From contig QHNK01000096.1 in NCBI GenBank assembly GCA_003218415.1, forward strand, positions 1 through 52,460: DNA of 52,460 bases, in the 5' to 3' direction. Numbering within the stretch: the first letter of the stretch is position 1; every line of letters starts with the position of its first letter. Both the position numbers and the translations under genes were made by a program. Under the pieces are notes generated by a model, which saw only the letters and a list, made by a program, of their open reading frames with translations, ran no database searches and was not told the DNA's origin. Below, in pieces: positions 1-10,829 of the stretch. The DNA is from Verrucomicrobiota bacterium. GTDB lineage: Bacteria > Verrucomicrobiota > Verrucomicrobiia > Chthoniobacterales > UBA10450.

Positions 1-260
1 TAAGCGACGCCGCGGCGCTCCAAAATTCTCTGAAGCTGGCCGTCTTCGCCGAATGTTCCGTGAATCGTAATGAACGCAAGATCGACATCGCCGGGTAATT
101 CGAAGTCTTTATTCTGCACATCGATTTCCGCCACTTTCATGCCTAACGAGCGAAGCGCCTTCGATACACCTCGCCCGGTGGCGAGCGAAACGTCGCGTTC
201 GGAGCCAGGGCCTCCCATGAGAACCGCAATTTCTTTTGGCAGATCCTCGCGGCTTTTCAT
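1..260 (-). CDS. ddl: D-alanine--D-alanine ligase, N-terminal part (cut by window edge)
   Basis: Absent from the ORF track because it runs off the left edge. Reading down from an ATG at 260 gives MKSREDLPKEIAVLMGGPGS, then ERDVSLATG and IHGTFGEDGQLQ. These match the Ddl N-terminal GGxSxE-x-VSLxSG loop and the HGxxGEDGxxQ motif of the ATP-grasp fold. Ddl joins two D-Ala molecules in the cytoplasm for the peptidoglycan stem peptide that MurF consumes. The start overlaps the murC-murB stop as ATGA, so it is the next gene of the dcw transcript. About 86 residues are visible of the roughly 300 usual. The ATP-binding C-terminal half lies outside the window. Confidence 0.9.
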   Translation of the reverse strand, partial: MKSREDLPKEIAVLMGGPGSERDVSLATGRGVSKALRSLGMKVAEIDVQNKDFELPGDVDLAFITIHGTFGEDGQLQRILERRGVA

Positions 261-2611
261 CCCGGTTCCCCCACAATTTCCACTTCAGTCTCCAATTCGA
301 TCCCGCGCATTGCCCGCGCCGCGCTTTGGATCTTGTCGATCAACTGAAGCATTTCCGCCGCAGTCGCGCCGCCATCGTTCACGATGAAATTGCCGTGCAC
401 TTCCGACACGCGCGCGTTTCCGACTCGCGAATTCTTTAGACCCAATTCATCCACCAGTCGTCCCGCCGGAATGTTGCCGGGGTTCTTGAAAATGCAGCCT
501 GCGCTCTTGGCGATTGGCTGCGTAGTGCGTCGTTTCTTCTGCGATTCGCGCAAGCGACTATCGATCTCTGCGCGCTCGGCGGGCTGCGTACGGAATGTCG
601 CCGAAATCGCAAAATTATTTTCCAGCAACGGAAACCGCCGGTAAAAGACCTCCAGCTCATCTCGATCATTGACGTGCGGATTGCCTTCGGCGTCGAGATA
701 GCGAATCCGGGTCACGCTCTCGAAAGTTTGCGCGCCCATTGCGCCGGCGTTCATCCGCAACGCGCCACCGACGGCGCCCGGAATTCCTTCCATCCACTCG
801 AGCCCGCCGAGATTTGACGCGCGCGCCGCGTAAGCAATTTCCCTCAACTTTACGCCTGCGCCTGCGGTAATTTCGGAGCTGTTGACCTGGATTTTGTCGA
901 AATCGCCGCCGCGCGGATGAACCACCACACCGCGGATTCCACCGTCGCGAACAAGAAGATTTGATCCACGACCCATTGCGAAAAGCGGCAGGTTTTCATC
1001 GCGGCAAAACCGAATCAAATCCGCAAAGGCCTTTTCGTTCCGCGGCTCGACCCAAAATTGCGCGGGGCCGCCTACGCGCAGCGTCGTGTGTTTCGAGAGT
1101 GGCTCATAAAGGCGGACGTCACCTTCTTCGCCGACGACCGCCTTTAACTTTTCGGCAATCACCAGATCCGCCGCCAAGATCGACAATTGCTCGTGAATAT
1201 TGCCAGCACCGAGACTCAACACGAAATCGCCGACATCGAGGGCGTTGCCGATATCGCAATGCACGCGCTCGAACCGCGGCTGGTAACTCGCACCGCGATG
1301 ACCGCGTTTGACCATTTCATCAACAATTGTCTGCCCGCTGATCCCAGGAATCGGCGGTTCGCTTGCGGGGTAAACATCCGTCACCACCACGCGATCAGCC
1401 TCATCGAAGGCGGAGCCAAACTCCCTGCACAGCGCTTTGGTGCGGGAATAGCGATGAGGTTGAAACATGGCCAGCACCCGTTTGCGACCCATGGCTCGCG
1501 CAGTCTTCAATGTAGCGCGAATTTCGGTGGGGTGATGCGCGTAATCGTCAATAAGCAGAAAACGATCGCTCTCATACTTGATCTCAAACCGGCGCCGCGC
1601 GTGCTCGAATTTACGAAGCGAAGCCGCAATTTTTTCGAACGGAATTCCAAGCTCTGAGGCGAGTGCGATTACCCCAAGGGCATTGTGCACGTTGTGTTCT
1701 CCGGGAACATTAAGAATCGCCTCACCCAGTTTTCCGCCGCACCTATCAACGCAAAAAACCGAACCAAAATCCCGCAGCTCGACATCAATGCCGCGATAAT
1801 GGGCCTCCTCAGAAAATCCGTAGGAAACCGCACCTTTACGTTTCGCACACAACCGCGCAGCGTTGGGATCATCAGCGTTATAGAAGACTGTTCCACTCGT
1901 TTGATCGATGAGCTGCTCAAAGACCTTCTCGATCGCGGCTAGGTCGGCATAAAAATCGAGATGCTCTTCCTCGATATTTAGAATGAGGGACTGCTCGGGA
2001 TGAAAGCAGCGCAGGGTGCCGTCGCTTTCGTCCCCCTCAGCAACAAAATATTCGCCGCGCCAATCCCAGTGTGCGTTCGTTCCGAGAAGCGGAATTTCGG
2101 CGCCGACATAATGGGACGGATGGAGGCCGCCTTCGCGCAACACGTGTGCAGTCATTGCTGAAGTTGTTGTTTTGCCGTGCATTCCGGCGATAACAATCCC
2201 GCGCTTTGCGCGCATGATTGCAGCCAGGGCTTCCGCGCGACGCACGACCGGTTTACCGGAATCGCGGCTGGCCACAAGAATTGGATTGTCGCTTTTGATT
2301 GCGGAAGAAAAGACCACAAGATCGGCGGCATCCGCGTGCTCCGGCCGATGCTGGTCATGAAACCGCAGGCCCAGCCGCTGCAATCGCTCCGTCTCCGTAG
2401 TGGTGACCTTGTCTGAGCCGCTCACTGCGTGCCCGAGCTCAATCAAAAGCCCAGCGAGGCCGCTCATGCCGCTTCCGGCTACACCAACAAGGTGGATCCG
2501 GTGGTGCTCGCGCGTGAGGAATCGCGGCAAGTCAAGCGGTGGTACGCGACTCGGAAATTCTTCGCGAGCAGAGTCGGCGAGCGCGTCGCATTCTTCAGAG
2601 GCGGGCTTCAT
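257..2611 (-). CDS. murC-murB: Fused MurC-MurB: UDP-MurNAc--L-alanine ligase / UDP-enolpyruvyl-GlcNAc reductase
   Basis: One 784-residue frame carries two consecutive enzymes of muramyl-peptide synthesis. The MurC half (to about residue 490) has the nucleotide-binding GVAGSGMSG at 43-51 and the P-loop GMHGKTTT at 143-150, then the Mur-ligase central and C-terminal domains. The MurB half (about 500 to the end) has the FAD-binding TTLRVGGPAQFW and GRGSNLLVRDGG motifs, then GCIFKNP and HGNFIVNDGGATA. In GCIFKNP a Cys stands where many MurBs have the catalytic Ser. MurB makes UDP-MurNAc and MurC adds L-Ala, so the fusion links successive steps. The start overlaps the murG end by 17 bases and the stop overlaps ddl as ATGA. 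There is no stop codon or shift between the halves, so this is a genuine fusion in this sequence. Confidence 0.96.
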   Translation of the reverse strand: MKPASEECDALADSAREEFPSRVPPLDLPRFLTREHHRIHLVGVAGSGMSGLAGLLIELGHAVSGSDKVTTTETERLQRLGLRFHDQHRPEHADAADLVVFSSAIKSDNPILVASRDSGKPVVRRAEALAAIMRAKRGIVIAGMHGKTTTSAMTAHVLREGGLHPSHYVGAEIPLLGTNAHWDWRGEYFVAEGDESDGTLRCFHPEQSLILNIEEEHLDFYADLAAIEKVFEQLIDQTSGTVFYNADDPNAARLCAKRKGAVSYGFSEEAHYRGIDVELRDFGSVFCVDRCGGKLGEAILNVPGEHNVHNALGVIALASELGIPFEKIAASLRKFEHARRRFEIKYESDRFLLIDDYAHHPTEIRATLKTARAMGRKRVLAMFQPHRYSRTKALCREFGSAFDEADRVVVTDVYPASEPPIPGISGQTIVDEMVKRGHRGASYQPRFERVHCDIGNALDVGDFVLSLGAGNIHEQLSILAADLVIAEKLKAVVGEEGDVRLYEPLSKHTTLRVGGPAQFWVEPRNEKAFADLIRFCRDENLPLFAMGRGSNLLVRDGGIRGVVVHPRGGDFDKIQVNSSEITAGAGVKLREIAYAARASNLGGLEWMEGIPGAVGGALRMNAGAMGAQTFESVTRIRYLDAEGNPHVNDRDELEVFYRRFPLLENNFAISATFRTQPAERAEIDSRLRESQKKRRTTQPIAKSAGCIFKNPGNIPAGRLVDELGLKNSRVGNARVSEVHGNFIVNDGGATAAEMLQLIDKIQSAARAMRGIELETEVEIVGEPG

Positions 2612-3692
2612 GAGTCGTATATTTCTCCATCGTGGTAGCTACTAGGCCGGCCGCGTCTTTCGGTGCCAGACGCGAACAATTCGCAGCCATTTGCTGAATC
2701 AGCTGCGGGTCCTGGATCAGTTCGCGGATTTTGCGTGCGAGCAATTCCCCGGTTACCTCTGACTCCTTGAGAAGAATCGCCGCCCCAACGCGAGCGTAAA
2801 TTTCTGCGTTACGCGTCTGATGATCATCGGTGGCATAAGGGAATGGAATCAGGATGCCGGGCAACGAAAAAGCGGCGAACTCAGCCAGGCTGGCCGCGCC
2901 AGCTCGCGCGACAAACAGATCGGCAGCGCTGTAAATTTCTTCCATCCGATGGTAAAAAGCAGCGATGTAAGCAGGGACATTTTCGCGGCGATAGTTATCT
3001 GCAACTAGGCGTTCATCCCGCGTGCCGGAGAGGTGGATCACCTGGAGCGGCACACCTTGCAAGAATGGGACGGATTTGATCAGCGCCTGATTAATTCCGC
3101 TCGCACCCTGGCTGCCTCCCATAACAAGCAACGTGGGAAGATCCTCGTGTAGCCCGAGTTTTTGGCGCGCAACCTTCCGATCCAAACGTACCAGTTCGGT
3201 CCGGACCGGCGTACCCGTGACTTCAGTGTGTGTTTTTGGAAAAAAGGGCGCGCATTCCTTGAAGCCGAGCATGACCGCATTCACTACCCGCGCCGTCATC
3301 CGGTTCGCCTTTCCGGGGACGGCGTTTGATTCGTGAATAAAGGTGGCAATGCCGCGTATCCTCCCGGCCAGCACCGGCGCGGTGGAAGTGAACCCGCCCA
3401 TGCCGAGAACCACCTGAGGTTTGAACTTACGATAAAGAGACCGGCAAAGTGACAAGCTTTCACAAAACCGGCGAATGAACCCAAAGAACGCCGGGGAAAA
3501 CGCGGAGGGTAGCCCGACCGTGGGTAACTTCTCGACTTGGAAAGTTGTGCGACCAGAAAGCGCCAGAGCGTCAATATCTTTCTCGGAAATTAACAGCATC
3601 ACTTCGTGCCCGCGATCGCGCAGCACTTCCGCCACGGCGATGCCGGGGAAAAGATGGCCGCCCGTTCCTCCGCATGCGATCACTGCATTCAT
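2595..3692 (-). CDS. murG: UDP-GlcNAc:lipid I N-acetylglucosaminyltransferase MurG
   Basis: MurG adds GlcNAc to lipid I at the cytoplasmic face of the membrane, giving lipid II. The ORF track begins at 3860, but the family N-terminus starts at MNAVIACGGTGGHLFPG (ATG at 3692). The 56 residues before it are cysteine-rich and unrelated, so 3692 is chosen, giving 365 residues, normal for MurG. Visible motifs are GGTGGHLFPG near residue 8, IHESNAVPGKANR (acceptor region), GGSQGA, and a GAASLAEFAAF donor-site region. It follows ftsW after a gap of about 59 bases and overlaps murC-murB by 17 bases. Confidence 0.96.
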   Translation of the reverse strand: MNAVIACGGTGGHLFPGIAVAEVLRDRGHEVMLLISEKDIDALALSGRTTFQVEKLPTVGLPSAFSPAFFGFIRRFCESLSLCRSLYRKFKPQVVLGMGGFTSTAPVLAGRIRGIATFIHESNAVPGKANRMTARVVNAVMLGFKECAPFFPKTHTEVTGTPVRTELVRLDRKVARQKLGLHEDLPTLLVMGGSQGASGINQALIKSVPFLQGVPLQVIHLSGTRDERLVADNYRRENVPAYIAAFYHRMEEIYSAADLFVARAGAASLAEFAAFSLPGILIPFPYATDDHQTRNAEIYARVGAAILLKESEVTGELLARKIRELIQDPQLIQQMAANCSRLAPKDAAGLVATTMEKYTTHEARL

Positions 3693-3751
3693 GAAAGTCG
3701 GTTTTCGGTTTTTGGTTGCCGCACAGGATTCATAGGATTCATCAGTCGCAT

Positions 3752-4894
3752 CTAGATCCGCAGTGTCATCCTCGCATGCATGGTGGCACGTCTCTTGTGC
3801 GGCGGTTCTAGAATGCCCTGCCGATAAATGTTCAGCAACAAACCGATGCCGAACATGCACGCCACCAAATTCGAACCTCCATAGCTGATAAAAGGCAGCG
3901 GCAAGCCCTTATTCGGCAGCAGCGACGTGGTCACGCCGATGTTGACCGCAGCCTGTAGGGCGAGGAGCGAAACAATGCCGCAGCCGAGCAGCAGGCCGAA
4001 ACGATCCTTGGCGTGCAGCGCAATCATGATGCCGCAAACAATTATCACCACGAATAAAAAAACCACGAGGAGACTGAACCGCAGCCCCAGCTCTTCACCG
4101 ATAATTGGAAAAATAAAATCTGTGTGCGCGTAAGGTAGATAAAGCATCTTCTGGCGCCCGTTGCCCAGGCCAAGCCCTTCCATTCCACCGCTGCCCCAGG
4201 CGATCAACGCCTGCATCTGCTGCAAGCCAGCGTCTTCTTTGAAATTTTCCGGGTGAAGAAACGCAGAGAGCCGCCCCATCCGCTCGGAGATTTGCGTAGC
4301 GACGATCAGAAGCGCGCCGAGGCCGGCAAACGACACAGCACCGAGCCATAGAGGATTAGCGCCGGCAATGAACATTACGACGAACGCCGTCGTTCCGATC
4401 AAAGCCGTTGTTCCCAGATCGACTTCGCCCAGCACAAGCGAGGCCGGCAGGGCGATAATCGCAAGTGGAAGAATCAATCCAAAGAGCACATTGCCACTTG
4501 GTTTTTCATAGCGCGCAAACCACGCAGCGAGAAAAAAGATTGCGGCCAGCTTTCCCAGTTCCGATGGCTGAAAAGTAAGCGGTCCCCAACCGATCCAGCG
4601 GCGCGATCCGTTGAGGCGCATTCCGATATGCGGAACATAGCAAAGCGCCAGAGCCGCCAGTGCCAACCCGAACCAAAGCCACCATGTCCGCCGCCAGAAG
4701 TGATAGTCGATCAGCGCGGCAAAGATGCAGAGGAAAAGTCCAATCCCAACCCACATCGCCTGCCGTTTAATGAAGAAATAAACGTCCCCGTGACTGTCGC
4801 GCGCAAACGCGCTCGTACTGAAAAGCATGACGATCCCAATGACGAGTAGTCCCAGCACTGCGAGGAAAAGGATGTAAGCGCTCTTACGATGCAT
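3752..4894 (-). CDS. ftsW: Lipid II polymerase / division SEDS protein FtsW
   Basis: A polytopic 380-residue protein of the SEDS family (FtsW/RodA/SpoVE), the septal glycan polymerase that works with the class B PBP encoded upstream as ftsI. The N-terminal segment (YILFLAVLGLLVIGIVMLFS) and many further hydrophobic stretches suggest about ten membrane helices. The family signature PLPFISYGGSNLVACMFGIG lies near the C-terminus, and HTDFIFPIIGEELG precedes it. FtsW is preferred to RodA because the gene sits between murD/LysM and murG in the dcw order. The LysM gene stop is 22 bases upstream. Confidence 0.95.
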   Translation of the reverse strand: MHRKSAYILFLAVLGLLVIGIVMLFSTSAFARDSHGDVYFFIKRQAMWVGIGLFLCIFAALIDYHFWRRTWWLWFGLALAALALCYVPHIGMRLNGSRRWIGWGPLTFQPSELGKLAAIFFLAAWFARYEKPSGNVLFGLILPLAIIALPASLVLGEVDLGTTALIGTTAFVVMFIAGANPLWLGAVSFAGLGALLIVATQISERMGRLSAFLHPENFKEDAGLQQMQALIAWGSGGMEGLGLGNGRQKMLYLPYAHTDFIFPIIGEELGLRFSLLVVFLFVVIIVCGIMIALHAKDRFGLLLGCGIVSLLALQAAVNIGVTTSLLPNKGLPLPFISYGGSNLVACMFGIGLLLNIYRQGILEPPHKRRATMHARMTLRI

Positions 4895-4916
4895 AATTAG
4901 ATTCCGGCATCGATTT

Positions 4917-5480
4917 TCATTTCTTGGCTTTTTTTGGGTTTGTTGTCTTGGGGATTAAAAGCTTTTGGCCAATCTGCAATTTATGCGGATCTTCGATGTG
5001 GTTGAGAGCAATCAGATCGTCGTAAGAAATTTTCAGTTTCTTTGCGATTGTGACGGGGTTATCGCCCTTTTTTACAATGTAAGTTTTTCCAGAAGACGCA
5101 GGCGTGTTCGCGTGTTCGTCCTTCGGAGTCGAATGTGAAAGTTTCGCATCGTTGCGCGACGCAACTTCCTTTTGCGAAACTGAAGGCCGCCGCTTGGCCA
5201 CATCCGCGCCAACTGGCGTCCCCGCCGTGTCAGCCACCTTATTTTCTGTGTTCGTTGGGACTGCCGGGACAAATGAACTCTCTCGGGTCTTGATCGCGTT
5301 GAACGCGATGATTCCCGACACAGCAACCACGTGCAATAGCAACACGATCAGCAGCGCCCGCGACAGCTTCATGTTTGGCTCCGGGATGTCCCCGAAATCC
5401 ATTCCTGCAGACGCAGCCGAGGCGCGGCGCGCGGTCGCCGCCAGGAGTTTTTTATATTTGAAGAGTTGCAGGATTTTCAT
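4917..5480 (-). CDS. Membrane-anchored LysM-domain protein of the dcw cluster
   Basis: A 187-residue protein with a hydrophobic segment at about residues 40-63 (ALLIVLLLHVVAVSGIIAFN), a low-complexity Ser/Thr/Lys linker, and one C-terminal LysM domain (YIVKKGDNPVTIAKKLKISY ... LQIGQKLLIPK) ending in a basic tail. LysM binds peptidoglycan GlcNAc chains, so a single-pass protein with its LysM outside the membrane is likely. The start overlaps the murD stop as ATGA at 5477-5480, which supports the long start. An internal ATG just before MKLSRALLIV is the alternative. It lies between murD and ftsW, so a role in septal wall synthesis is likely but unproven. No catalytic domain is seen. Confidence 0.85.
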   Translation of the reverse strand: MKILQLFKYKKLLAATARRASAASAGMDFGDIPEPNMKLSRALLIVLLLHVVAVSGIIAFNAIKTRESSFVPAVPTNTENKVADTAGTPVGADVAKRRPSVSQKEVASRNDAKLSHSTPKDEHANTPASSGKTYIVKKGDNPVTIAKKLKISYDDLIALNHIEDPHKLQIGQKLLIPKTTNPKKAKK

Positions 5481-6820
5481 CGGTCTGTTTGGGGCAGGGC
5501 CTGCACGAGCGCACGAAATTGATCACCCCGATCGGCGTAGCTTTTGAACATGTCGAACGAGGAGGTTCCGGGAGAAAAGAGAACCACTTCCCCTGGTCGT
5601 GCGCTGGCATGTGCCCGCTCGACTGCGTCCGCGAGCGAATTTGCAATTTCGCATTCGACCGCGCCGCTCCAGGAACGCCTGATGCTCTCGCCCATTTCGC
5701 CGATCAAAATCGTCGATCTGACCTTCTCTTTCACCAGGGATCGAAGCGGATCAAAGTTAAAACCTTTGTCCTTGCCGCCAGCAATAAGGACGACCGGCTT
5801 GTTTTGCGCACGCAGCGCTTTGTCCACTGCGTCGAGGTTGGTCGCCTTGGAATCATTCACATATCCAACGCCGCTGACTTCGCGCACAAATTCACAACGA
5901 TGCGGACGCGGTTCATAGGCACGCAGCGGCGGCACCATCTCCCGAAACGACAATCCGCGCGCCATGCCGGCCGCAAGTGTCGCCATTAGATTCTCGATGT
6001 TATGCAGGCCGCGCAGTTTGGTGTCCGCCAGCCGCAGGACCGCTTCGTTGTGATAAAGGATCGCGCCTTCCGAGACACGGAAGTCCGCTTGATCGACATA
6101 AGCACTAAACGTGATCTTGCGCAGGCGAATCGCGGGAAATTTTTCGATGGCGTTTACCACTGCCACGTCAGTGTCGGTTTGATTTTCGAAAATGCGCAGC
6201 TTGGCCGCGCGATAATCAGCCACGGAGCGATAACGGTCGAGATGGTCGGGAGCGAAGTTGAGCCAGAGGCTGATCGATGGGCGAAAGGTGCGGATCGCTT
6301 CCAGTTGAAACGAGCTCACTTCAACCGTGAGCACATCGAATGGCTGCCTTTCCCGCGCCACTTCCGAAAGCGGTTTGCCAATATTTCCGCAAGCAATCGT
6401 TCGCTGACCGCAGGCATTCAACATTTGAGCCAGCAATTCGGTCGTGGTCGTTTTGCCGTTGGTGCCCGTAACAGCGATGACCGGAATTTCGCAGGACCGC
6501 CAGCCCAACTCGATTTCGCTGATGGTTTCAATCCCGCGCGAGAAAAAATTGCGCGCCAATCGGGAAGCCGGATCGATGCCCGGACTTAAAATGGCAATGT
6601 GATATGCGGCTGAATCTTCATCAGCCGCAGCGCTGCAAATCACACGGACACCGTGTGCCCGCAGATTGTCTATGGTTGATTTGAGTAAGCTTCTCTCCTC
6701 GGCCCTATCGAGCACCGTGACCTGTGCGCCCTCCGACCTGAGCAGAAGCGCCGCAGCGCTGCCGCTCAAGCCTGCACCAAGAACGGCGATATTCTGATTT
6801 TTGTAGAGCGCGTTTTTCAT
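5477..6820 (-). CDS. murD: UDP-N-acetylmuramoylalanine--D-glutamate ligase MurD
   Basis: MurD adds D-Glu to UDP-MurNAc-L-Ala in the cytoplasm. The 447-residue frame is a normal MurD length. It has an N-terminal Rossmann-like segment (IAVLGAGLSGSAAALLLRSEG), the ATP-binding P-loop VTGTNGKTTTTELL at about residue 118, the NFAPDHLDRY motif, and the C-terminal YVNDSKATNLDAV plus IAGGKDKGFNF motifs typical of MurD. Both ends use 4-base overlaps, with mraY upstream and the LysM gene downstream, so translation is probably coupled. Confidence 0.97.
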   Translation of the reverse strand: MKNALYKNQNIAVLGAGLSGSAAALLLRSEGAQVTVLDRAEERSLLKSTIDNLRAHGVRVICSAAADEDSAAYHIAILSPGIDPASRLARNFFSRGIETISEIELGWRSCEIPVIAVTGTNGKTTTTELLAQMLNACGQRTIACGNIGKPLSEVARERQPFDVLTVEVSSFQLEAIRTFRPSISLWLNFAPDHLDRYRSVADYRAAKLRIFENQTDTDVAVVNAIEKFPAIRLRKITFSAYVDQADFRVSEGAILYHNEAVLRLADTKLRGLHNIENLMATLAAGMARGLSFREMVPPLRAYEPRPHRCEFVREVSGVGYVNDSKATNLDAVDKALRAQNKPVVLIAGGKDKGFNFDPLRSLVKEKVRSTILIGEMGESIRRSWSGAVECEIANSLADAVERAHASARPGEVVLFSPGTSSFDMFKSYADRGDQFRALVQALPQTDR

Positions 6821-7917
6821 CTCAGTTTCAGTGTCGCCAGGCCAAGCAAGGCGAAGATGATTGACAGGATCCAGAACCGAACGATCACGGTGCTTTCCTT
6901 CCAGCCCGTTAGTTCGAAATGATGATGAAGCGGAGACATGACGAAAAATCGCTTGCCCGTCAGTTTGAAACTCAACACCTGCAAAATCACTGAGACGGCT
7001 TCGATCACGAAAACACCGCCGACCACCACCAAAAGCAGCTCCTGCTTACAGCAGATCGCGACGACGCCCATCATGCCGCCGATGGCCAGCGATCCGGTGT
7101 CGCCCATGAAGACTTTAGCTGGATAGCAGTTGAACCAGAGAAACCCGAGACCCGCGCCGATGAGTGCCGAGCAAACAACCGTCAGTTCGCCAGCAAACGG
7201 ATAAAACGGGACCTGCAAATATTCGGCGATCCGGAAATTGCCAGCCGCGTAAGAAAGCAACGCATATGCAAATGCCGCGGTAATAGTACAACCGATCGCC
7301 AAGCCATCCAGCCCGTCGGTGAGGTTCACAGCGTTTGAGGAACCGACAATGACGAGAGCAAAAAAAACAAAGGTAAACCAGCCCATATTGGTGATGACTG
7401 GCGCCTTGACGAAGGGCACGTACAAAGAGCGCGCCTGCACTTCCAGCAATGGGCTCGTGAGAAAAACAGCTGTGACGATTGCAGCAAGGGCGATCTGAAA
7501 AACGAGTTTGATCCGACCGCTGATCCCGTCAGATTTCTTCTTCGTCACCTTTAGGTAATCATCGGCGAAGCCAAGCGCGCCTAGATAGACCATGCTGAAC
7601 AGAGCCAACCAGACGAAGCGGTTGTCCAGACGAGCCCAGATAACACTCGACACAAAAACAGCTCCGATAACCAGCACCCCGCCCATGGTGGGCGTGCCTT
7701 GCTTGCCGCCGTGCAGCTCGGCAAGGCGGTGAACCTCTGCCGCTCCGCGAATCGGTTGTCCCAACTTCAGGGCAGTCAGTTTTCGAATGATAAAATTTCC
7801 AAAAATCAACGTGCCCAGAAAAGCCGTGACGGACGCAGCAATGGCTCGAAAAGTGACATAAAGGAAAACATTAAACCCGATGAAATGATCGCTCAGGCGA
7901 TGGAGGTAGTACATCAT
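6817..7917 (-). CDS. mraY: Phospho-N-acetylmuramoyl-pentapeptide transferase MraY
   Basis: MraY transfers phospho-MurNAc-pentapeptide to undecaprenyl phosphate, making lipid I at the inner face of the membrane. The 366-residue polytopic protein shows the family's catalytic motifs in order: FADDYLKVTKKKSDGI (Asp pair), NLTDGLDGLA, GDTGSLAIGG and PLHHHFELTGWKE. These place it in MraY and not WecA. It is joined by 4-base overlaps to murF upstream and murD downstream. Confidence 0.97.
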   Translation of the reverse strand: MMYYLHRLSDHFIGFNVFLYVTFRAIAASVTAFLGTLIFGNFIIRKLTALKLGQPIRGAAEVHRLAELHGGKQGTPTMGGVLVIGAVFVSSVIWARLDNRFVWLALFSMVYLGALGFADDYLKVTKKKSDGISGRIKLVFQIALAAIVTAVFLTSPLLEVQARSLYVPFVKAPVITNMGWFTFVFFALVIVGSSNAVNLTDGLDGLAIGCTITAAFAYALLSYAAGNFRIAEYLQVPFYPFAGELTVVCSALIGAGLGFLWFNCYPAKVFMGDTGSLAIGGMMGVVAICCKQELLLVVVGGVFVIEAVSVILQVLSFKLTGKRFFVMSPLHHHFELTGWKESTVIVRFWILSIIFALLGLATLKLR

Positions 7918-9322
7918 GGCGAGTTGGCGAATGATGAATGATGCAGCTCGAATTGGTTGATGACTTCCTCCGTTCGCGCGGCGCGACTTCCCTTGATCAG
8001 GATAAGATCGCCAGGCGCCGCGATCTCATTCAAGAGTCCTGCGGCTTCCGATGTTGAGTTTACAACGGTCGTTTTTCGCAAGCCTGCATGTCTTGCGCCG
8101 TCAGCAATCGCAGCCGCGACGTCTCCGATCGCGATCAAATGATCGATCTTTAGCGCGGCCGCGGTTTCGCCTACCTCGCGATGTCCACGCTCGGACTCAT
8201 CGCCCAATTCGTGCATTTCGCCCAGGATGGCGATGCGCTGTCCATCGGCGTCCAGTTCCACCAATGTATGCAACGCTGCCTTCATCGAATCGGGATTTGC
8301 ATTGTAACTGTCGTCTAGAAATTGCACGCCACCGATATCCCTGATTTGCAAACGCGCCTTTGTGAGCGGCGCGGCGAGCAGGCCGGCGGCGCAATCCTCC
8401 AGCGACACACCAAAGACGCGACCTGCTGCAACCGCTAGCAACGCGTTTTGCACCATGTGCAGTCCGGGCACGGGCAACTGGGCGCGGCAGCGATGCGCCG
8501 CCTCGAGAATCGTGAAATCTGTTCCGGTTCCGCTCTGGCTAATTTCAGCGGCTTGAATAGTGCCCGTTGTGGTACCGGCTAAAATTACTTTCCCGCGCGT
8601 CCGGGTTGCTATGTCCTTGGTAAATGGATCATCCGCATTCAAAATGACTGTTCCTTCGGGACCCACAGCGTCTGCAAGCGCTCCTTTCTCCTCCGCAATT
8701 CTTTTGCGCGATCCCATGAACTCGATGTGCGCCAAACCAATGTTTGTAATAACGGCCACATCGGGGGCTGCCACTTTCGCCAACGTCGCAATTTCACCCG
8801 GGTGGTTCATGCCGATCTCCCAGACAGCGACTTCATCGCCCGAAGTGGCCTCCAAAATTGTTCGGGGCACGCCGACGTGATTATTGAAATTTCCTTCTGT
8901 TTTCGTGACTCGAAAACGGCGAGCCAGCACTGCTGCAGCAAAGTCTTTCGTGCTCGTCTTGCCGTTGCTTCCAGTGATTGCGACCACCTTTAGCGTGAGT
9001 GATTTCCGGTAGTTGGCAGCGAGTTCCTGGTACGCCTGTAACGTGTCTTTCGCTCGGATAAGCGCGAAATTTTTCGGGACGCTCCCCTTCCAGTTGGAAT
9101 CGACAATCGCCCCGGCCGCGTCGGTTTTAGCGGCGGATTCGACGAAATCGTGTCCATCGAAATTTTCGCCGCGTAACGCGACGAATAATTCGCCCGGCTT
9201 AACAGTGCGCGAATCGCTACTGACCTTGGCGATCACTACAGTTCCATCTCCGGATGCGAGCGAACATCCGGCAAACTGCGCGATTCGAGAAAGTGGAAGT
9301 GGATTCATGCTAACAGATAAAG

Positions 9323-9326
<4 letters not shown>
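7914..9326 (-). CDS. murF: UDP-MurNAc-tripeptide--D-Ala-D-Ala ligase MurF
   Basis: MurF attaches the D-Ala-D-Ala dipeptide made by Ddl to UDP-MurNAc-tripeptide. The 470-residue frame has the P-loop AITGSNGKTSTKDF near residue 115, the EIGMNHPGEIA motif specific to MurF, and FLDDSYNANPDSMKAAL in the central-to-C-terminal part. The track start is a TTG at 9326 that overlaps the murE stop. An ATG six codons on (9308, MNPLPLSRIAQFAG) is an equally plausible start. The stop overlaps mraY by 4 bases. Confidence 0.96.
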
Positions 9327-10801
<1,475 letters not shown>

Positions 10802-10829
10802 GAGGTTTCAACATGCCGCGGCGAGGCAT

